A DNA stretch of 64,000 nt from Rhaphigaster nebulosa (Eukaryota; Arthropoda; Insecta; Hemiptera; Pentatomidae). Positions 44,868-57,591 of this stretch are shown here, one piece after another (position 1 is the first letter of the stretch; each line of letters begins with the position of its first letter). The stretch spans positions 144,146,764 through 144,210,763 of the forward strand of contig OX411308.1 in the NCBI GenBank assembly GCA_948150685.1, in the 5' to 3' direction. Made by a program: the position numbers and the translations under genes. The notes beneath the pieces are model-generated. The model was not told the DNA's origin and made no database searches. It saw only the letters and a program-made list of their open reading frames with translations.

Positions 44868-47496
44868 AATTTAGGTCAATAAGTCCAAGGATATGCGTAA
44901 CACGACTGCGTGGAAAATTCTACGACTACAGCATTCTTCGTGAGCATGCCCCGATAGAACCTGCTGATGATGATAAGAAGGATACTTTTTATGAGATCCT
45001 AGAAAGAGCTATCAACTCATGCCACATGTATGACATGAAGATTATCGGAGATCTTAATGCGAAGGTTGGGCAGGAAGACATTTATCACCCAACTATTGGA
45101 AAACATAGTCTTCATGAAGTAACCAATGCTAATGGAAAGAGGATCATTAATTTTGCAGCATCCAGAAATCTCATTATTGGAGGAACATTTTTCCCTCACA
45201 TAGACATACATAAAGGGACTTGGATTTCCCCTGACAGAACCACTGTCAGCCATGTACATCACATCCTGGTTGGAAGGAGACATAAATCCAGCTCGATCAA
45301 TGTGAGAGCATTCAGACGTTCAAATGCTGACTCTAATCACCTTCTCTCTGTAGTCAGCATACCTGCACGAATTAATACCCAGAGGAATATCCCACCACAA
45401 GAAAAAATCAAAATATTTAATCTAAGGAAATTAAAGTTCCAAGATGTACAAAACATTTACTCAGAGGCTGTCAACACTAATGTGGCTGAGGATTGCGTAG
45501 AGTCTCTCTGGTATGACTGCTCAAAGGTGATATAGAAGGCAGGGCTTGCCCTTGGCCGCGATGACAGAGAAGTAATATCTCCATGGCTTGATCATGAATG
45601 CAGAATAGCAACAAACACCAAGAATGAAGCATAAAGGACTATAATACAGAGGAGCACCAAACAAACATTAGAGGCATAGTGACAAGAGAGAAGAGAAGAG
45701 TGCACCTGCATCACATTATCGTGACTTCTTTCTGAAGTTAAATAGAAGCTGGAAACCGTTTGCACCTCTACATTCCTGCTGCTTGAATGACGCCAATAAC
45801 CTCATATGCAATAAAGCGGAAGTATCGGATCAGTGGAAGTACCATTTCTCATGTCTTCTAAATGAGGAAGTTATTCGAGGAAGATAATGAATTTGAAGCT
45901 AGTAGCAAGGAAAGTGATTCTTCTTCAGCACCAGATCTTCAACCACCAGACAAGAACGAAATATAAACAAACTCAAAAATAATAAAGCTCCTGGACCCGA
46001 TGGGCTCCCAGCTGAGTTGTTCAAGTGTGGTGGCAACGAACTCTTCAAGGCTTTGCAGAATATTATTATCTCTATCTGGAAAGAAGAAGAAATTCCAACA
46101 ACATGGAACTCATCTCTCATATATCCTATACACAAGAAACCAGACACACTAGATTGCGCAAACTACAGAGGTAATTCACTACTCTCATCTGCATATAAAA
46201 TATTCTCAAATATACTGTTGGCACGATTATTACTATTCGCAGAGAACAAACTTGGTCCCTATCAATGTGGATTTAGATAAGGCATATCTGTACTCGATCA
46301 AATCTTCAGCTTAAGAACAATCCTCGAGAGAGGACGAGAATAGAAAATCAAGACGCTCCATTTATTTATTGATTTTAGGACAGCCTATGACAATATAAAC
46401 AGAGAACTCTAAAAAGCTCTACATGGCCTAGATATTCCTGTAAAATTAGTCAGGCTGGTGAAGAACACAATGAAGGATGTGTGCTGTGCAGTTAAAATTA
46501 AAATTGAATTATACCGAGAATTTTCCTCAGATAAGGGCATGAGACAGGGAGATGCACTGGCCTGTCTTCCGTTTAACCGTTCACTTGAGAAAGCAAGGAT
46601 CCAAATCGGTGGAACAATATTTAATAGATCTGCTATGATCCTCGCCTATGCATGCCTACCCTCGTCTATGGTACGGCACTTGAAGCTTTTGAAGCCTTGA
46701 CTGGCCCTACCAGGAGACTCGGACTTGAGGTCAATGCCACGAAAACTAAATATAGCGGATATCCGCTAAAGATAGCGGAGGAGACCCCAAATCCAAGAGA
46801 GATTACCTTCGAACAATACAAGTTTGAGAAGGAATCTCAATTTGTGTGCCTGGGCTCAATGCTCACTCAAGAAAATGTACTACATTTAGAGGTAAAAAAA
46901 AGGATTCAGGATGCAAATAGTACATACTTCGGGCTATTACGGCACTTCGGGAGTAGAGCCCTATCGAGAATAACTATAATAAATGCCTACAAGACTCTGA
47001 TCCGACCGGTTCTATTGTATGCATCAGAGTTCTGAGCAACCACTAAATCCATTTGTCAGAGCAAGACGTCGGCATTTTCGAAAGGAGAGTTCTGCGTAAA
47101 ATATTACGAGGATTGAAAGTTAGAAATGAGTGGCGTAGGCCCACCAATCAGGAGCTAACATAAATAATGAACATATATAACATTTATAATTATTATACAA
47201 CATGCAATTGAATTACATATATAATGAACGTTCTTTAAACTAATCCGCCTTAGGTGGACTGGCCATGTGACCAGAATGGAAGACAACAAAATATCAAAAA
47301 AGCTTCTGTGAGAACCATCTACAGTAAAAGGTGGCGTGGAAGACCTAGAGCAAGATGGGTAGATGGTATTACTGCTGATGCCCATAGTATCCTAGAAGTC
47401 CACAATTGGATAGTGGTTCCGCGAGATCATTACAGTTGGTGGAGATTGGTGCAAGATGCCAAGACTCAGCAAGTAGTTGTAGCGTCACTCAGATAA
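44868..47496 (+). pseudogene. RTE-like non-LTR retrotransposon, third copy, strongly degenerate
   Basis: Endonuclease end (44868-45537): CVTRLRGKFYDYSILREHAP, IIGDLNAKVG with the catalytic Asp, GKHSLHEV, IINFAASRNL, GTWISPDRTTV and SNADSNHLL. RT follows in shifting frames: NNKAPGPDGLPAELF, IPTTWNSSLIYPIHKKP, NYRGNSLLSSAYKI, FIDFRTAYDNI and MRQGDAL. LAYA is followed by an unrelated sequence where the YADD should be, so the catalytic motif has been deleted. The C-terminus keeps LYRPVLLYASEF-like and RLRWTGHVTRMED blocks, ending WWRLVQDAKTQQ before TAA at 47494-47496. An AT-rich 60-70-bp insert lies at about 47163-47235. Different lineage from the 19-24 kb element. Confidence 0.85.
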
Positions 47497-47499
47497 ATA

Positions 47500-48200
47500 G
47501 GTAAATAAAATAAATGAAGGAAAAAAATTATGCTAACTTTTCATATTAACTAACCATGGTTTAACAAAAAATGAGAATTCATTAAAGAATATAGAACAAA
47601 TTCATTTCAGAAGTGTTTTCGTTTACTTTATCTTAGTTAAATGGAAAAAATTAAATAATTTTTTTCTTCATAATCGTTTTATTATTCTTGAGTTCTTGAA
47701 AATAATGATTAATGATAATACCGTGTCATTTTGTGTGATTTATAATAAAACTTAGCAGTGATGATAATCGAAAACAATTATATTAATGATTATGTCTAAT
47801 TATAAAATTTAGAACATTTATAGCCTCAACAAATCCTTAAAAAAGGGTTGTAGACAGAAAATGCATGGAGGCTATATCCACAGTTTCCGCATTGATCCTC
47901 CAGGTATTTTCCAATTATGGAGATAATATTTTTCCTTTATAGTCCCGGATATAGTTTTTCTTTGTCCTCAAATCGTCTATAACACTTCACCTTATTTTTC
48001 CAAAGTAATACTTTAGGGAAGATAAAATACATAGAAAATAGAAATAAATAGAAAAGTTCGAAATGCTTGACCTTTTCAAACACTTAGTTGTCTTTATGAA
48101 CCAATCCCGTTACGAATAAAAATCGATGATAAATGATGTTACAAAGAACTCTATAAACTATAAATTTAAGCCTTTATTTATAATTTTGATTAAACCAAAT
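47500..48200. other. AT-rich DNA without recognisable genes
   Basis: No feature recognised. Confidence 0.5.
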
Positions 48201-48213
48201 AAGTTGCATCACA

Positions 48214-48274
48214 CTTTAATAACTGCTTTTTACTTTAATAACTATTTTTCACAGTTTAATAACTGTTTTTTAGT
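48214..48274. repeat. Three short tandem units (TTTAATAACTGTTTTT type)
   Basis: CTTTAATAACTGCTTTTTA and two variants follow one another with about 20-bp spacing. They sit at the outer edge of the larger inverted repeat. Confidence 0.7.
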
Positions 48275-49100
48275 GCAATTTAGTGCAAAATACATAATAT
48301 CCAATCTTTTAGGGGATTAAATTTTCTATAATATCCGTATCAAATATTTATAATTATTCTCAACAGACGCCAAGAAATATTGAAATAACAATTTCTCTAT
48401 CTGTAGAAATGTTATTCCAATATTATTAGGCGTCTGTTGTGAATAATTACAAATGTTTTGTATGGATATTGTAGGAAATTTAATGTTCTAAAAGATTGAC
48501 TATCATGCATTTTGCATTAAAAAACAGTTATTAAGGCGAAACCTCTTTGTATCCAAAATTTTGCGTTTTCAGTCCCACATCTTAGCAGCTGTTCCGAATT
48601 TGAAACAATATTACATATAGAATATGCAGGAAATTTGACATTCTTTACAATTTCTTAGGTCAAAGATTTACCTTAAGTGCACTGGGAGCTAATTTCTGAG
48701 GAAAATATGAGAAAAATCCACTTTCTCTAAAATTGTTATTCAAATATTTTAAGGCGTCTGTTGAGAGTAATTACAAATATTTTGTATGAATCTTGTAGAA
48801 AATTTAATCCTCTACAAGACTGATTATTATGCATTTCGCACTAAAACGCGCTGAAAAATAGTAATTAAGACGAAACTTCGGAAGATCTAACTTCCGTAGT
48901 TACGCCTTAATAATACTTTTGCGTTTTTTGACATTTTGCAGATTTGTTCGGCACCGTATCTCATCATCTGTTTCGAATTTTATAAAATACCAAACATAAA
49001 ACACAGAAAATTTAACGTTTTTTAGAATTTGTTATTGCAAAGATTTACCTAAATTGCACTGGGAGCGAGTTACTGAGGAAAATTTGAAAAAAGTGACGAA
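48243..49100. repeat. Cluster of direct and inverted repeats, about 0.32-0.37 kb units
   Basis: Unit 1 (about 48405-48728) and unit 2 (about 48729-49096) are direct repeats. Each carries, in order, GTTATTC, GGCGTCTGTTG, AATTACAAAT, ATGCATTT, TTTTGCGTTTT, AAAGATTTACC and CACTGGGAGC. A partial third unit at 48243-48400 is inverted against the start of unit 1 (CAACAGACGCC versus GGCGTCTGTTG), so 48243-48535 forms a large imperfect hairpin with a tiny loop near 48402. Divergence is moderate. Non-coding; class unknown. Confidence 0.85.
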
Positions 49101-50190
49101 AATGATGAATTCGTTGACATATAAAATTTGATTGCAACCAATCTAGGGTGGCAGACGTTCATATTTCCAGTCTATTGTGAGGGTACTTTCGGTCTAGACC
49201 ACCAAAAATTTTCTTGAAATCAGACACGCTTCTTGGCCTCGGCTTTCGGATTTGATTAAACTAGGTGTGAAAACGGCAGGATAATCATCGAAGTTTGACC
49301 GACAATTTTGATAGCTATAAATAAATTTTATGTTGAAACTCTTTGAATACCCATACTTGAGGCTTTTAGTTTTAAACTGTCTCGATTCATTTTGGAAATT
49401 TTACAAGAGGTAGCAAAAACATATGAACCCAGTTCGCTTCAACTCATGAGTTTGAAACACTTTTGGTCAGTACGGCTTTGCCAAGTGATTAGCATTTAGA
49501 ACTTGCGAAAAATAAAATAAAAACATTTAGTGAATTGAGTCAGTTTTGGAAATATTCGCCTCCCCGCGCATGGAAATAGAAGAACATAGAATATATCATT
49601 GTTTCATTATTCAAATTTTATAAATAGATGCATAGGTGTGCGCAAGAGGGCTGCCATAGATCCACAGGCTGATGTATCAGATTTTTTTTCCGAGCAAAGT
49701 TTAAAGAATCATCTTTTAAAATAACATGTTGATAAAGTTCAAAATCTTCAATTAAAACTTTTTTGTAAAAAGAATGATAAATTGTTGGTTTAATTTTATT
49801 TTGAAAATTGTTAAGACAGCATATTCTTTAAAAAAATTTCCAGGAGAACAAATAATTTCTCGGACCCCCCGCCCGACAGGGGAGTATGAATGGATCCTTC
49901 GGACCTATGTTTCGTGTACCGCTAAAAAAGGATGTACAAGCCTATAATCAGATAATATTTTACTATAGTTATCGAGATGAAACAAACAATACATTAAGCA
50001 GGTACATATGTATTATGCCCCTGGGTAATTTTATATATTACGCAGAACCTCAAAATTAGATCTGTATACATGCCACCTGCATAGTTTTAGCTAGATGGAT
50101 GTTAACTTGAATATTAGTATCTAAAGTGAATAAGTATTATTATGTAATGATTATTACAATTTAGCCTTTTTTAACTAAGCAGTATTGTTT
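49101..50190. other. AT-rich DNA without recognisable genes
   Basis: No sustained open frame or known motif. Confidence 0.4.
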
Positions 50191-50369
50191 CTTACTTACT
50201 TAACCGGCGCTACAACTCGGGTTGACTCAGAGCTCGTTGATTATTATTTCGAATTATGAAAATATAAATATACCCAAATAAAACATTTATTGTCATTATT
50301 AATTTATATTGTTTATATTTATATATGATTATCTATACAGTATCTACACTTATACATATATGGTATTAA

Positions 50370-50600
50370 ATGGACTGGCTAACTTAAGTTGTACATTGCC
50401 CCAAAAACAAATAAATATATTATTATAATATTATTACCTATTGAGAGAAACGTATAATAACTGTTTCATTGCCATTGTTTATTTATATTAATGATTTTGT
50501 TTTTTAAAACCTTTATTTGTAAACTTTGTACTGCCACCTCTATTTACATGGGGATAGCCCCAGATTCAAATAAATATATTATTATTATGTGTTATGTGAA
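50370..50600 (+). repeat. Two LINE-type 3' tail fragments
   Basis: Two similar endings, ACATTGCCCCAAAAACAAATAA plus (TAT/TTA)n at about 50392-50440, and GGGGATAGCCCCAGATTCAAA plus (ATATATTATT)n at about 50550-50597. Each pairs a small GCCCC motif with an A/T simple repeat, as at the 3' ends of many insect LINEs. No coding sequence precedes either. Confidence 0.45.
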
Positions 50601-51190
50601 TTTGAAAAATATTATGTGATAATGTAAAAAATATTTATTCATACATCTCTGTTTAATAGAGAGAGTAAATATATTTATTATATATAACATTGACGTTCAA
50701 TCAAGGTGAAATGAAATGATCAAAATCAGAATGCACCCTAAAATGATGGCATATTTTAATAGAGAAGAAAAAAAAAACTATCTGCGAAAAATTCATAAAC
50801 AGAAAATATTTTCCCGTTCAGTTTATTCCGGAAGATTGAGTACTGTAGATTCTAAGGATTTTTTTGTTCACCAATTCTATTCTATAGGCCCGGTTGGCTG
50901 AATAATCGTCTCGTTAAGGCGGAATCAGTTATACGATCCTTATTATTATTGTGGCTGTATCTTAAAGGTTTAATTAATTACCACATTAATTTATCAACTC
51001 TACAAATCGTTGTGCTTTCCAGACGAACTAAAAAAAAAAAATCTGCCATCGATATCTCGTTAAGGCTTCGGCATTCAGTAGCGGTTTTGACGTTAATGAA
51101 GGGGGTATAAAATATTTCTTAAGTTTTCATGAGAGCTATTCGAACAATATATTTTGTAATCCTGAAAACGTTTAATATCTCTTTTTTTCC
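50601..51190. other. AT-rich DNA without recognisable genes
   Basis: Only weak short open frames. Confidence 0.4.
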
Positions 51191-51204
51191 AGGTTATTTT
51201 TCAG

Positions 51205-51322
51205 AATGCAGAATTCCATTAAAGATTTCGGAGCGGAATCTTTGGCACGCGGTAGGCGATATGGGGTGCAGGAAACAAAATTAGTTTCAAACGATTTGAT
51301 TTCTTTTAATTTCAACAATTAA
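51205..51322 (+). CDS. Weak candidate for a terminal exon
   Basis: A pyrimidine-rich acceptor-like stretch (CTTTTTTTCCAG, then TTATTTTTCAG ending 51204) precedes an open frame containing ATG at 51206 and ending at TAA 51320-51322. It reads QNSIKDFGAESLARGRRYG in its first half. The first 80 bases are GC-richer than the flanks. It is short enough to be chance, and I do not recognise the sequence. Confidence 0.2.
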
Positions 51323-53620
51323 AAACGCTTTGGGCAGTTGTATAAATAATCATAAATCAGTTGTAGTGAACCAACATGAACTGAAGACATCATTCATTTT
51401 GACGAATATGACACAGTAGTTAATGTCTTCCTCAGAAACGATTAATTATGATGTTTATTAGCGTAAATTTAGTGAGTAAGATAATTATTTAAATTATGAT
51501 TTAATATTCTTTTCACTTTTATATTTCACTTTTATTTTTTTATTGTAAATCTTTAAGCACTAACCCGTGAAGATAATCCGGTCTAACCGAAAATTCATCA
51601 GAAATTTATCTCACTTTTTTTTTCTACATGTCAATAAAATCATATGTATCAATAAATTTTGCTGATAAAGACTATTTTCATCGTATTTTTTTTTTCTAAC
51701 TTTACATTTTTCGTTCATTAAAATGACCCAGCTAATTTTTTATGTCATCCAGTTTCATAGTTTTGAAAAAAAAAAGTTTTTGTGTCGAGTTTTGGAGCAA
51801 TATATAACTGAAATATAAAGATTTTTTTTTTCATTAATTGTTAACATAAAATATTTCATTCTTACAGAATGCACTAACTAATTCATTAAAAACATCTTTT
51901 CATTCAGTTCATGAAAATAGCTGACTGGTTTACAAGAACAAGAGGTCTAGAAAGTACCTGATGGAAACAAGCTATTTTAAATTGAAAAAATATTTTGGCC
52001 GAGTATTTAAACTGAAATGTAAAGATAATTTTTTTTCATTAATTGTTACCATGAAATATTTCATTCTTTCATTGAAAAATTGCTATCTTAATATATTTTA
52101 ATACATTATGATTCTTCAGTTTTTATTTTATTTTTATTTTTTCTCTCCTTCTGTCCTTATGATGCCTGAATTGGCAAAATATCGACAGATGATTTGTTTT
52201 CTGTTATTTTCGAGAATCTTGGCTTCTTATTCGGAACTTTCCATTTGCGTCCCAACAATTATTCATGTCTCATTTCGAGCTTTTCCTTGTGTTTAATAAT
52301 TTTATTTTAATGTTTATTTCCTCTTTGTCTTTATAGCTCTGCAATTATTAAGTTGATAGCCGCATTCCTGTTCTGTGTTATCACTTTTGAATAAGTGCTG
52401 ATATCAAGAGGAGTTTGATTCTGAGTATCTTTTCATTCCATGCGCTTATAATAATTGAGTCGGTCTGTCAGTATTGATTGATGGCTTCTGTCCTAACAGA
52501 GTTGTGTATAAAAAAGAAAATATACATATAAATAAAGATTTTTTTCTGTTTTGAATTTGGTGGACCACTAATTCAGATTCCCAAACAAATATAATTTGTG
52601 GTCTTCAAATACTCCGTTGCTAAATAAGACTAAGTCTATTTTCGCAGGGGGTACTCTGTCATTTGTCCACCTGCAGAATGGACCCCAACTGCTCATTTGA
52701 ATGTTTACTAATGACTCTTCTTCGAGAACACGGTCTAAAGAATTGGCCCGAGTCATTAGCCACAACATTTTCTTGAAACGATATTTACTTTCCCATTTTA
52801 AAGCAGAAGGAACTTATTGAGAACATCTTAAATTTAAAAAAAAAAAAGGTTGTTTTATTAATCACGAAAGACAAACATAAGAAGCCTTCCCATCTTAAAA
52901 CACTACATCATAGATTACACGCATTGCTGGGTTGAAGCGTTTGGTAACCCAGTAAGCCAAAAAACCAAATAAATAAAACCTGTATCTAATGAGGCTTTAG
53001 GAATTTTCAAAATTGAAGCAAACTTCAGTTCCGTCACTCCATCTTTATCAATTCGTTTGTTGGCGATAATGACATTCAAAAAATATATATGTATAATAAC
53101 AAAAATAAATAAAAACAAATTTAAATAATGTTAAAGTAAATTAGGGGTGTCTTTTTAAAAATCTATAGGACTTCATGAATAGTTTTATGACCGATTTTAA
53201 AAAAGACAAAAAGGAATATTAATTAAAAATATATATATACCGTTGACATTAATTTAACGCTATTGTTATAGAACACCTATGCGTTGATGACCTTATTGGT
53301 TTTATACCTTGAAAATCGAACAAACAATCAAGATAATTGTCACGTGACAACGAACACAATATTCGATGATTGCAGAACATGTTAAGTGACATTTTAGAAA
53401 AAAAAAAAAGGAATTTATGCTTGGAAGTATATTTTAATTATTCCTTCCTACATAGCACCTTGTTTATTTTTTCTAAATCTTAATTTTTCGTGATTTTCAG
53501 TATTACAGGAGTAAAATAACATTGAATTCGATTTTTCTCCGATTAATAAGTTTGTAACATAACATGTACATTTATAACATAACTTAGCTCTGAAAGCATG
53601 TGATTGAAACTCTAACTGCA
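51323..53620. other. AT-rich DNA, one possible minus-strand coding fragment
   Basis: Mostly featureless. The minus frame 52768-52568 (about 66 codons, with WGPFCRWTNDRVPPAKIDLV in the middle) has more protein-like composition than its surroundings and ends at a TAG. It may be a host exon or transposon relic; no family was recognised. Confidence 0.3.
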
Positions 53621-53625
53621 ATAAA

Positions 53626-54720
53626 AAATATCTGATTTGGACAACATATGACTTTCTTGTACGCCTATTAAACTATAAATCGGTAGCTCAAAAATCCTGA
53701 ATTTGGTTACTAGTTTCCGAAGATTGCAAAATCTCAAAAACGACACGCGGCGTCGAGACATTCATCTATTAATACACACACACAAGCTCTTGTTTCTGGA
53801 GATCTCATTCCGTTATTAAAAGTCGTTTTCTTTCAGTAGGTAACAAGTTCCCTAGAGATTTATTCGTGTTCCGTGACAACATTAGAATTGTCAATACCAC
53901 TAGATAAAGCATTAGAAATCGACGTACTCGGAATTTTAAGCGAAAGAACCCACTTAGCTTATATCTTATTCTCCTGCAACAGACTTGTCCAGCTCGCTAA
54001 TGGGTAGAAAAACAAGTATTTTACACTCAATTTTAACACTTAAAACAAGTAATACAAATGTTTAATTAGAGTGAAAAAAAAATCGCGTCTGTAGCCTTTA
54101 TTACCGATAAATGAATGTGATCTCTGAATTGAATTGTAATATAATTTTTGGTATAAGTTTATTATGACTTTCAAGTAAAGTATCACTTTTGGCTCACTAA
54201 TTTTAATCAAAATCTTGTATATTATTTATATTGATATAAAAATCTCATTTACCAAAGTTCAAATGCTTTCATTATATTTTAATATAATTTTTGATGAAAG
54301 TTTATTGTGACCTTTAAGTAAAGTACCGCTTTCGGTTTGCCAATTTAGACCAAGATCTAGTTATTTAAATCAACGTATAAGTTATATTGTTATATTATTT
54401 ATTTTGATATAAAAGTCTCATTTAAAAAATTTGAGAAGTTTTACATTATATTTTAATACACTTTTTGATGAAAGTCTAATATCATGCAGTGGCCAAAATG
54501 GGAGTTTCACAACTAGATTTTACAGCAATCCTAAATACAAAATTTTAACTTTCTACGCCTAACCGTTTTTGAGTTATGGGAGATAGGTATGTACAGACGT
54601 CATGACGAAAAACTAGTCAAAATAGATTCAGGGATAGTCAAAATGGATATTTCCGTTAAAACCCGAAAAACGAAAATTTTCGTGATTACAATGCTTCCTT
54701 TACTGCGTAGAAGGAAGTAA
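53626..54720 (-). repeat. Repeat family A, copy 5 (about 1.1 kb)
   Basis: Reverse-oriented copy from TATCTGATTTGGACAACATATG through CTTGTACGCC, the TCGAGAC... block and the three TTTACTTGAAGG-like units, to CCTTTACTGCGTAGAAGGAAG. It is about 190 bp longer than copies 3 and 4 because of a block at about 53787-54005, absent from them, between the ACACACAC stretch and ACAAGTATTTTACAC. Confidence 0.83.
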
Positions 54721-55670
54721 AAAGGGTACAATTACTTTTTTTTATGCTTTTTGCATCAAGGTTCTAAAGATTTATATGACTATCTTTTTGTTATATCTGC
54801 AGTTATTAATATCGAATAAGTAGGATATAATGACATTTGAGATTAATAACCACCCCAGCAAAACCAAATCTTTTCCTAATTCTTCTTTGAAAGATTCATT
54901 GTAGTTTTTTTCTGAAAAAAAAATTCCTAGGTGAGGTTAAATCGAACAGTTAAAAATCTACTAAATCTAGGTAACTTCCACCTATCTGACTCCCATTATT
55001 TGGATTATGCGTCACATACGTAGAAAGCATTATTTTCACCAAGTGATTTATTTAAATTAAACGTGTTAATAGTATGTTTTGATATCATCTGGAGTTTATG
55101 AAATTAATTTTCCTTCAAAACTGTTGATACTCAGCCAGTTGCTTGGTATCGCGAGAACTGACTCGGCTACAGCTGCTAAATCAAGTCTGAAATGGCTGAA
55201 TATCAGATTAAGAAATCAACAAATTTATTATCTTTCAACGCCTGTGAAAATAAAGAGCTTTGGACACCGAAAGATTTACTGTCTTTTAAAATTCCATTTG
55301 GCATCTAATGCGTTATTTGTTTTGTTCTAAAAAATAAATTGATCTTAGAACACGTATTGTTTTAGGAAATCACCAGCCTATTATCTCCAACTGCATCTCC
55401 ATCTCCACTCCTACCAATTAATTTTCATGGCTACCAAAATTCTATAAAGGATCTTTCTTAGGAAAGTAAGAACTGATCACTGGATTGTTTCTGTTACTGA
55501 GTTTTTTTTTGCCAGATTTGTGCTTTGTAACTATTGACTTAACTGTGTTAAAATATCCGGTGTGCACGATTTTCCTAACCGCTTTGGGTGCAAAGTTTAA
55601 GACATAAAACATCTGTAAAAATTTCAATACGCTATATCTTTGCTGATAACAATTCGATTTAGTTGATTTT
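54721..55670. other. AT-rich DNA without recognisable genes
   Basis: The longest open frame (55079-55330, plus) has no recognisable motif and is of a length expected by chance. Confidence 0.4.
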
Positions 55671-55674
55671 CTTT

Positions 55675-56130
55675 TGGTTTTGAAGGGTGTTTAACTACCT
55701 TTCAAATTATTGTCATTAATGCATATCTTTTGAGTTATGCCCTAATTAAGTTTTCTTAACTTGACAACTATTTTCTTCTAGCTTCTTCTCCGATATGTAA
55801 TATACGTGGATAGTCAAAGGGCTTTAAGGAGATTATTTTAGACAAGTTTCATCAAAACCGTTAGAGCCGTTTTGGCGCTACCGTCTTTTCGCCTATTGCA
55901 CAGCCGCTATTGCGCACAGGGTAACCAATTAAGGCATCGGGGAACAAAAATTTATAAAACGAAAAAAAAAAATCAATAAAATTGGTTCACCCGTTCAAGA
56001 TATTATTCGTGGTACAGACACACAAAAAGACAGGCCAATGGCCGAAAATGCATTTTTTTTTTTAATCTGGAGAGTCTGAAACAAATAGATACGTTGAAAA
56101 CTTTACATCGAAAATTTGACCTTCCTCACT
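55675..56130 (-). repeat. Interspersed repeat family B, copy 3
   Basis: Minus-strand order of family blocks: GCGCAATAGCGGCTGTGCAATAG, GCCAAAACGGCTC, TTGATGAAACTTGTCTAAA, CTTAAAGCCCTTTGACT and GCATAACTCAAAAGATATGC. On the plus strand, CGTTGAAAACTTTACATCGAA lies just to the right at 56074 and recurs near 58297. It resembles copy 2 most closely in the core. Confidence 0.65.
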
Positions 56131-57590
56131 TAGTATTGGTGGTAAATAAAGTAAACTATATACCTCCAAAAAAATAAAATAAAATAATTACAAAATTTTG
56201 TTAGGAAAGTAATTCAGCCTCATATATCACAGCACAATATGAGATCAACAGATAGGTGTTTTTTAAACTTCTATTCTCGACTCAAATTATGAATGGAGCG
56301 TAGGCTATGATCGGTTGAGTTATGAAGCGTCCTTTCCAAACAAACACCTACTGGATCTAATATCTTTTCTACAAAAGAACCAACAGAGTTGAACAAATAA
56401 TAGACATTTCAATAATTCATAAGAATTTATCTGAAAAACTATTTTCTATAAGATTTTTGTGAGTCCATTAATCATATTCTAGATAATAGGTTTCATGGGC
56501 TTTCCTCACCACATCCTATTGTAAGAAAACATTAGAGGTTGTTGGATATATGCATGAATGTGGGATTGATAAAGTGATATTACAGGCCTCAGGGATTAGA
56601 CATGTTCATGAAGGGATCATCTCTGTAGATAAATGGAAATAGCTCAAAATTAAGAATGAAGAAATTATATTTGGTATTTTATGTTAGAGGATTTTTAAAT
56701 TGTATTCCAAACCAGAAGGTTTATCAAAGTGTGGTAAATAAAAAGAGTTGCCAGTCACCACAAATGATTTTTTTATATGAATTTTCTTGATAAACTTTAG
56801 TCAGTTTTGTGATTCTTATTCTGTAATTTTAGATTCCATAGATGATCAGATTCCAGATGATGTTTACCAAGAGAATATATTTCCTACATGAAATGAAATC
56901 TTAGCTTCTTGTACTTCACATATCCAATCATGAAAATTTGTTGACGATCGTTTTTTTTTTGCACTAAGTAAACATATATTCCGAGCCTTCAGAGCGTTTT
57001 TATGGAGATTTTTTTTATTTTTAATATTTTATTACAACCGAAAGAGTGATTTATAGCACATCTCCAAACTTTGTTGCAGATATGTTTAAACTATAAGAAG
57101 GAACTGGTAACTCTCAGTTTTGAGAAACAGCAGTTGGAATCACTAGACTGACTGGTGAGATGTTATCTTCTATAGAAATAAAATTTTCACCATTCTTTTT
57201 TTTTTACAAAGAGAATCGCTCCGAAATCAGTTTTTAAAAACCATTGCCTTAATCGATTTACACTAACCCTTAACTAAATTCAAGATAACTTTGAGGTATT
57301 AGCAATTAGGATCAGGATAAGTACCCAGGTAAAGAATACATTCCGAAAATCAGCTATTGGTATCTTGGGATGTATCCGGATTTAGTCCCGGAATATTTAA
57401 TGAGATGGCGAAGAGTACTAATTCAGTCCCGGCATCCCTTCAACAGTGTCCGAATTGAGTCCCAAACCTATCAAGGTTTTATTAGGCTTATCAGCGTTAC
57501 CTAAAAACACCATGAGGAGCAAAGTCATTTCCCAAATATTATGTGTGTTTGAGCAAAAGTCTGAATAAAAAATTATATTAATATACTTCA
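56131..57590. other. AT-rich DNA without recognisable genes
   Basis: No coding signal. A GC-richer patch at 57330-57480 contains repeated AGTCCCGG and GAGTCCCAAA motifs of unknown meaning. Confidence 0.35.
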
Positions 57591-57591
57591 C

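Noticed and set aside
50194..50240. A SINE-like fragment (TTAACCGGCGCTACAACTCGGG)
   Set aside because: Too short to define and no second copy in the window.
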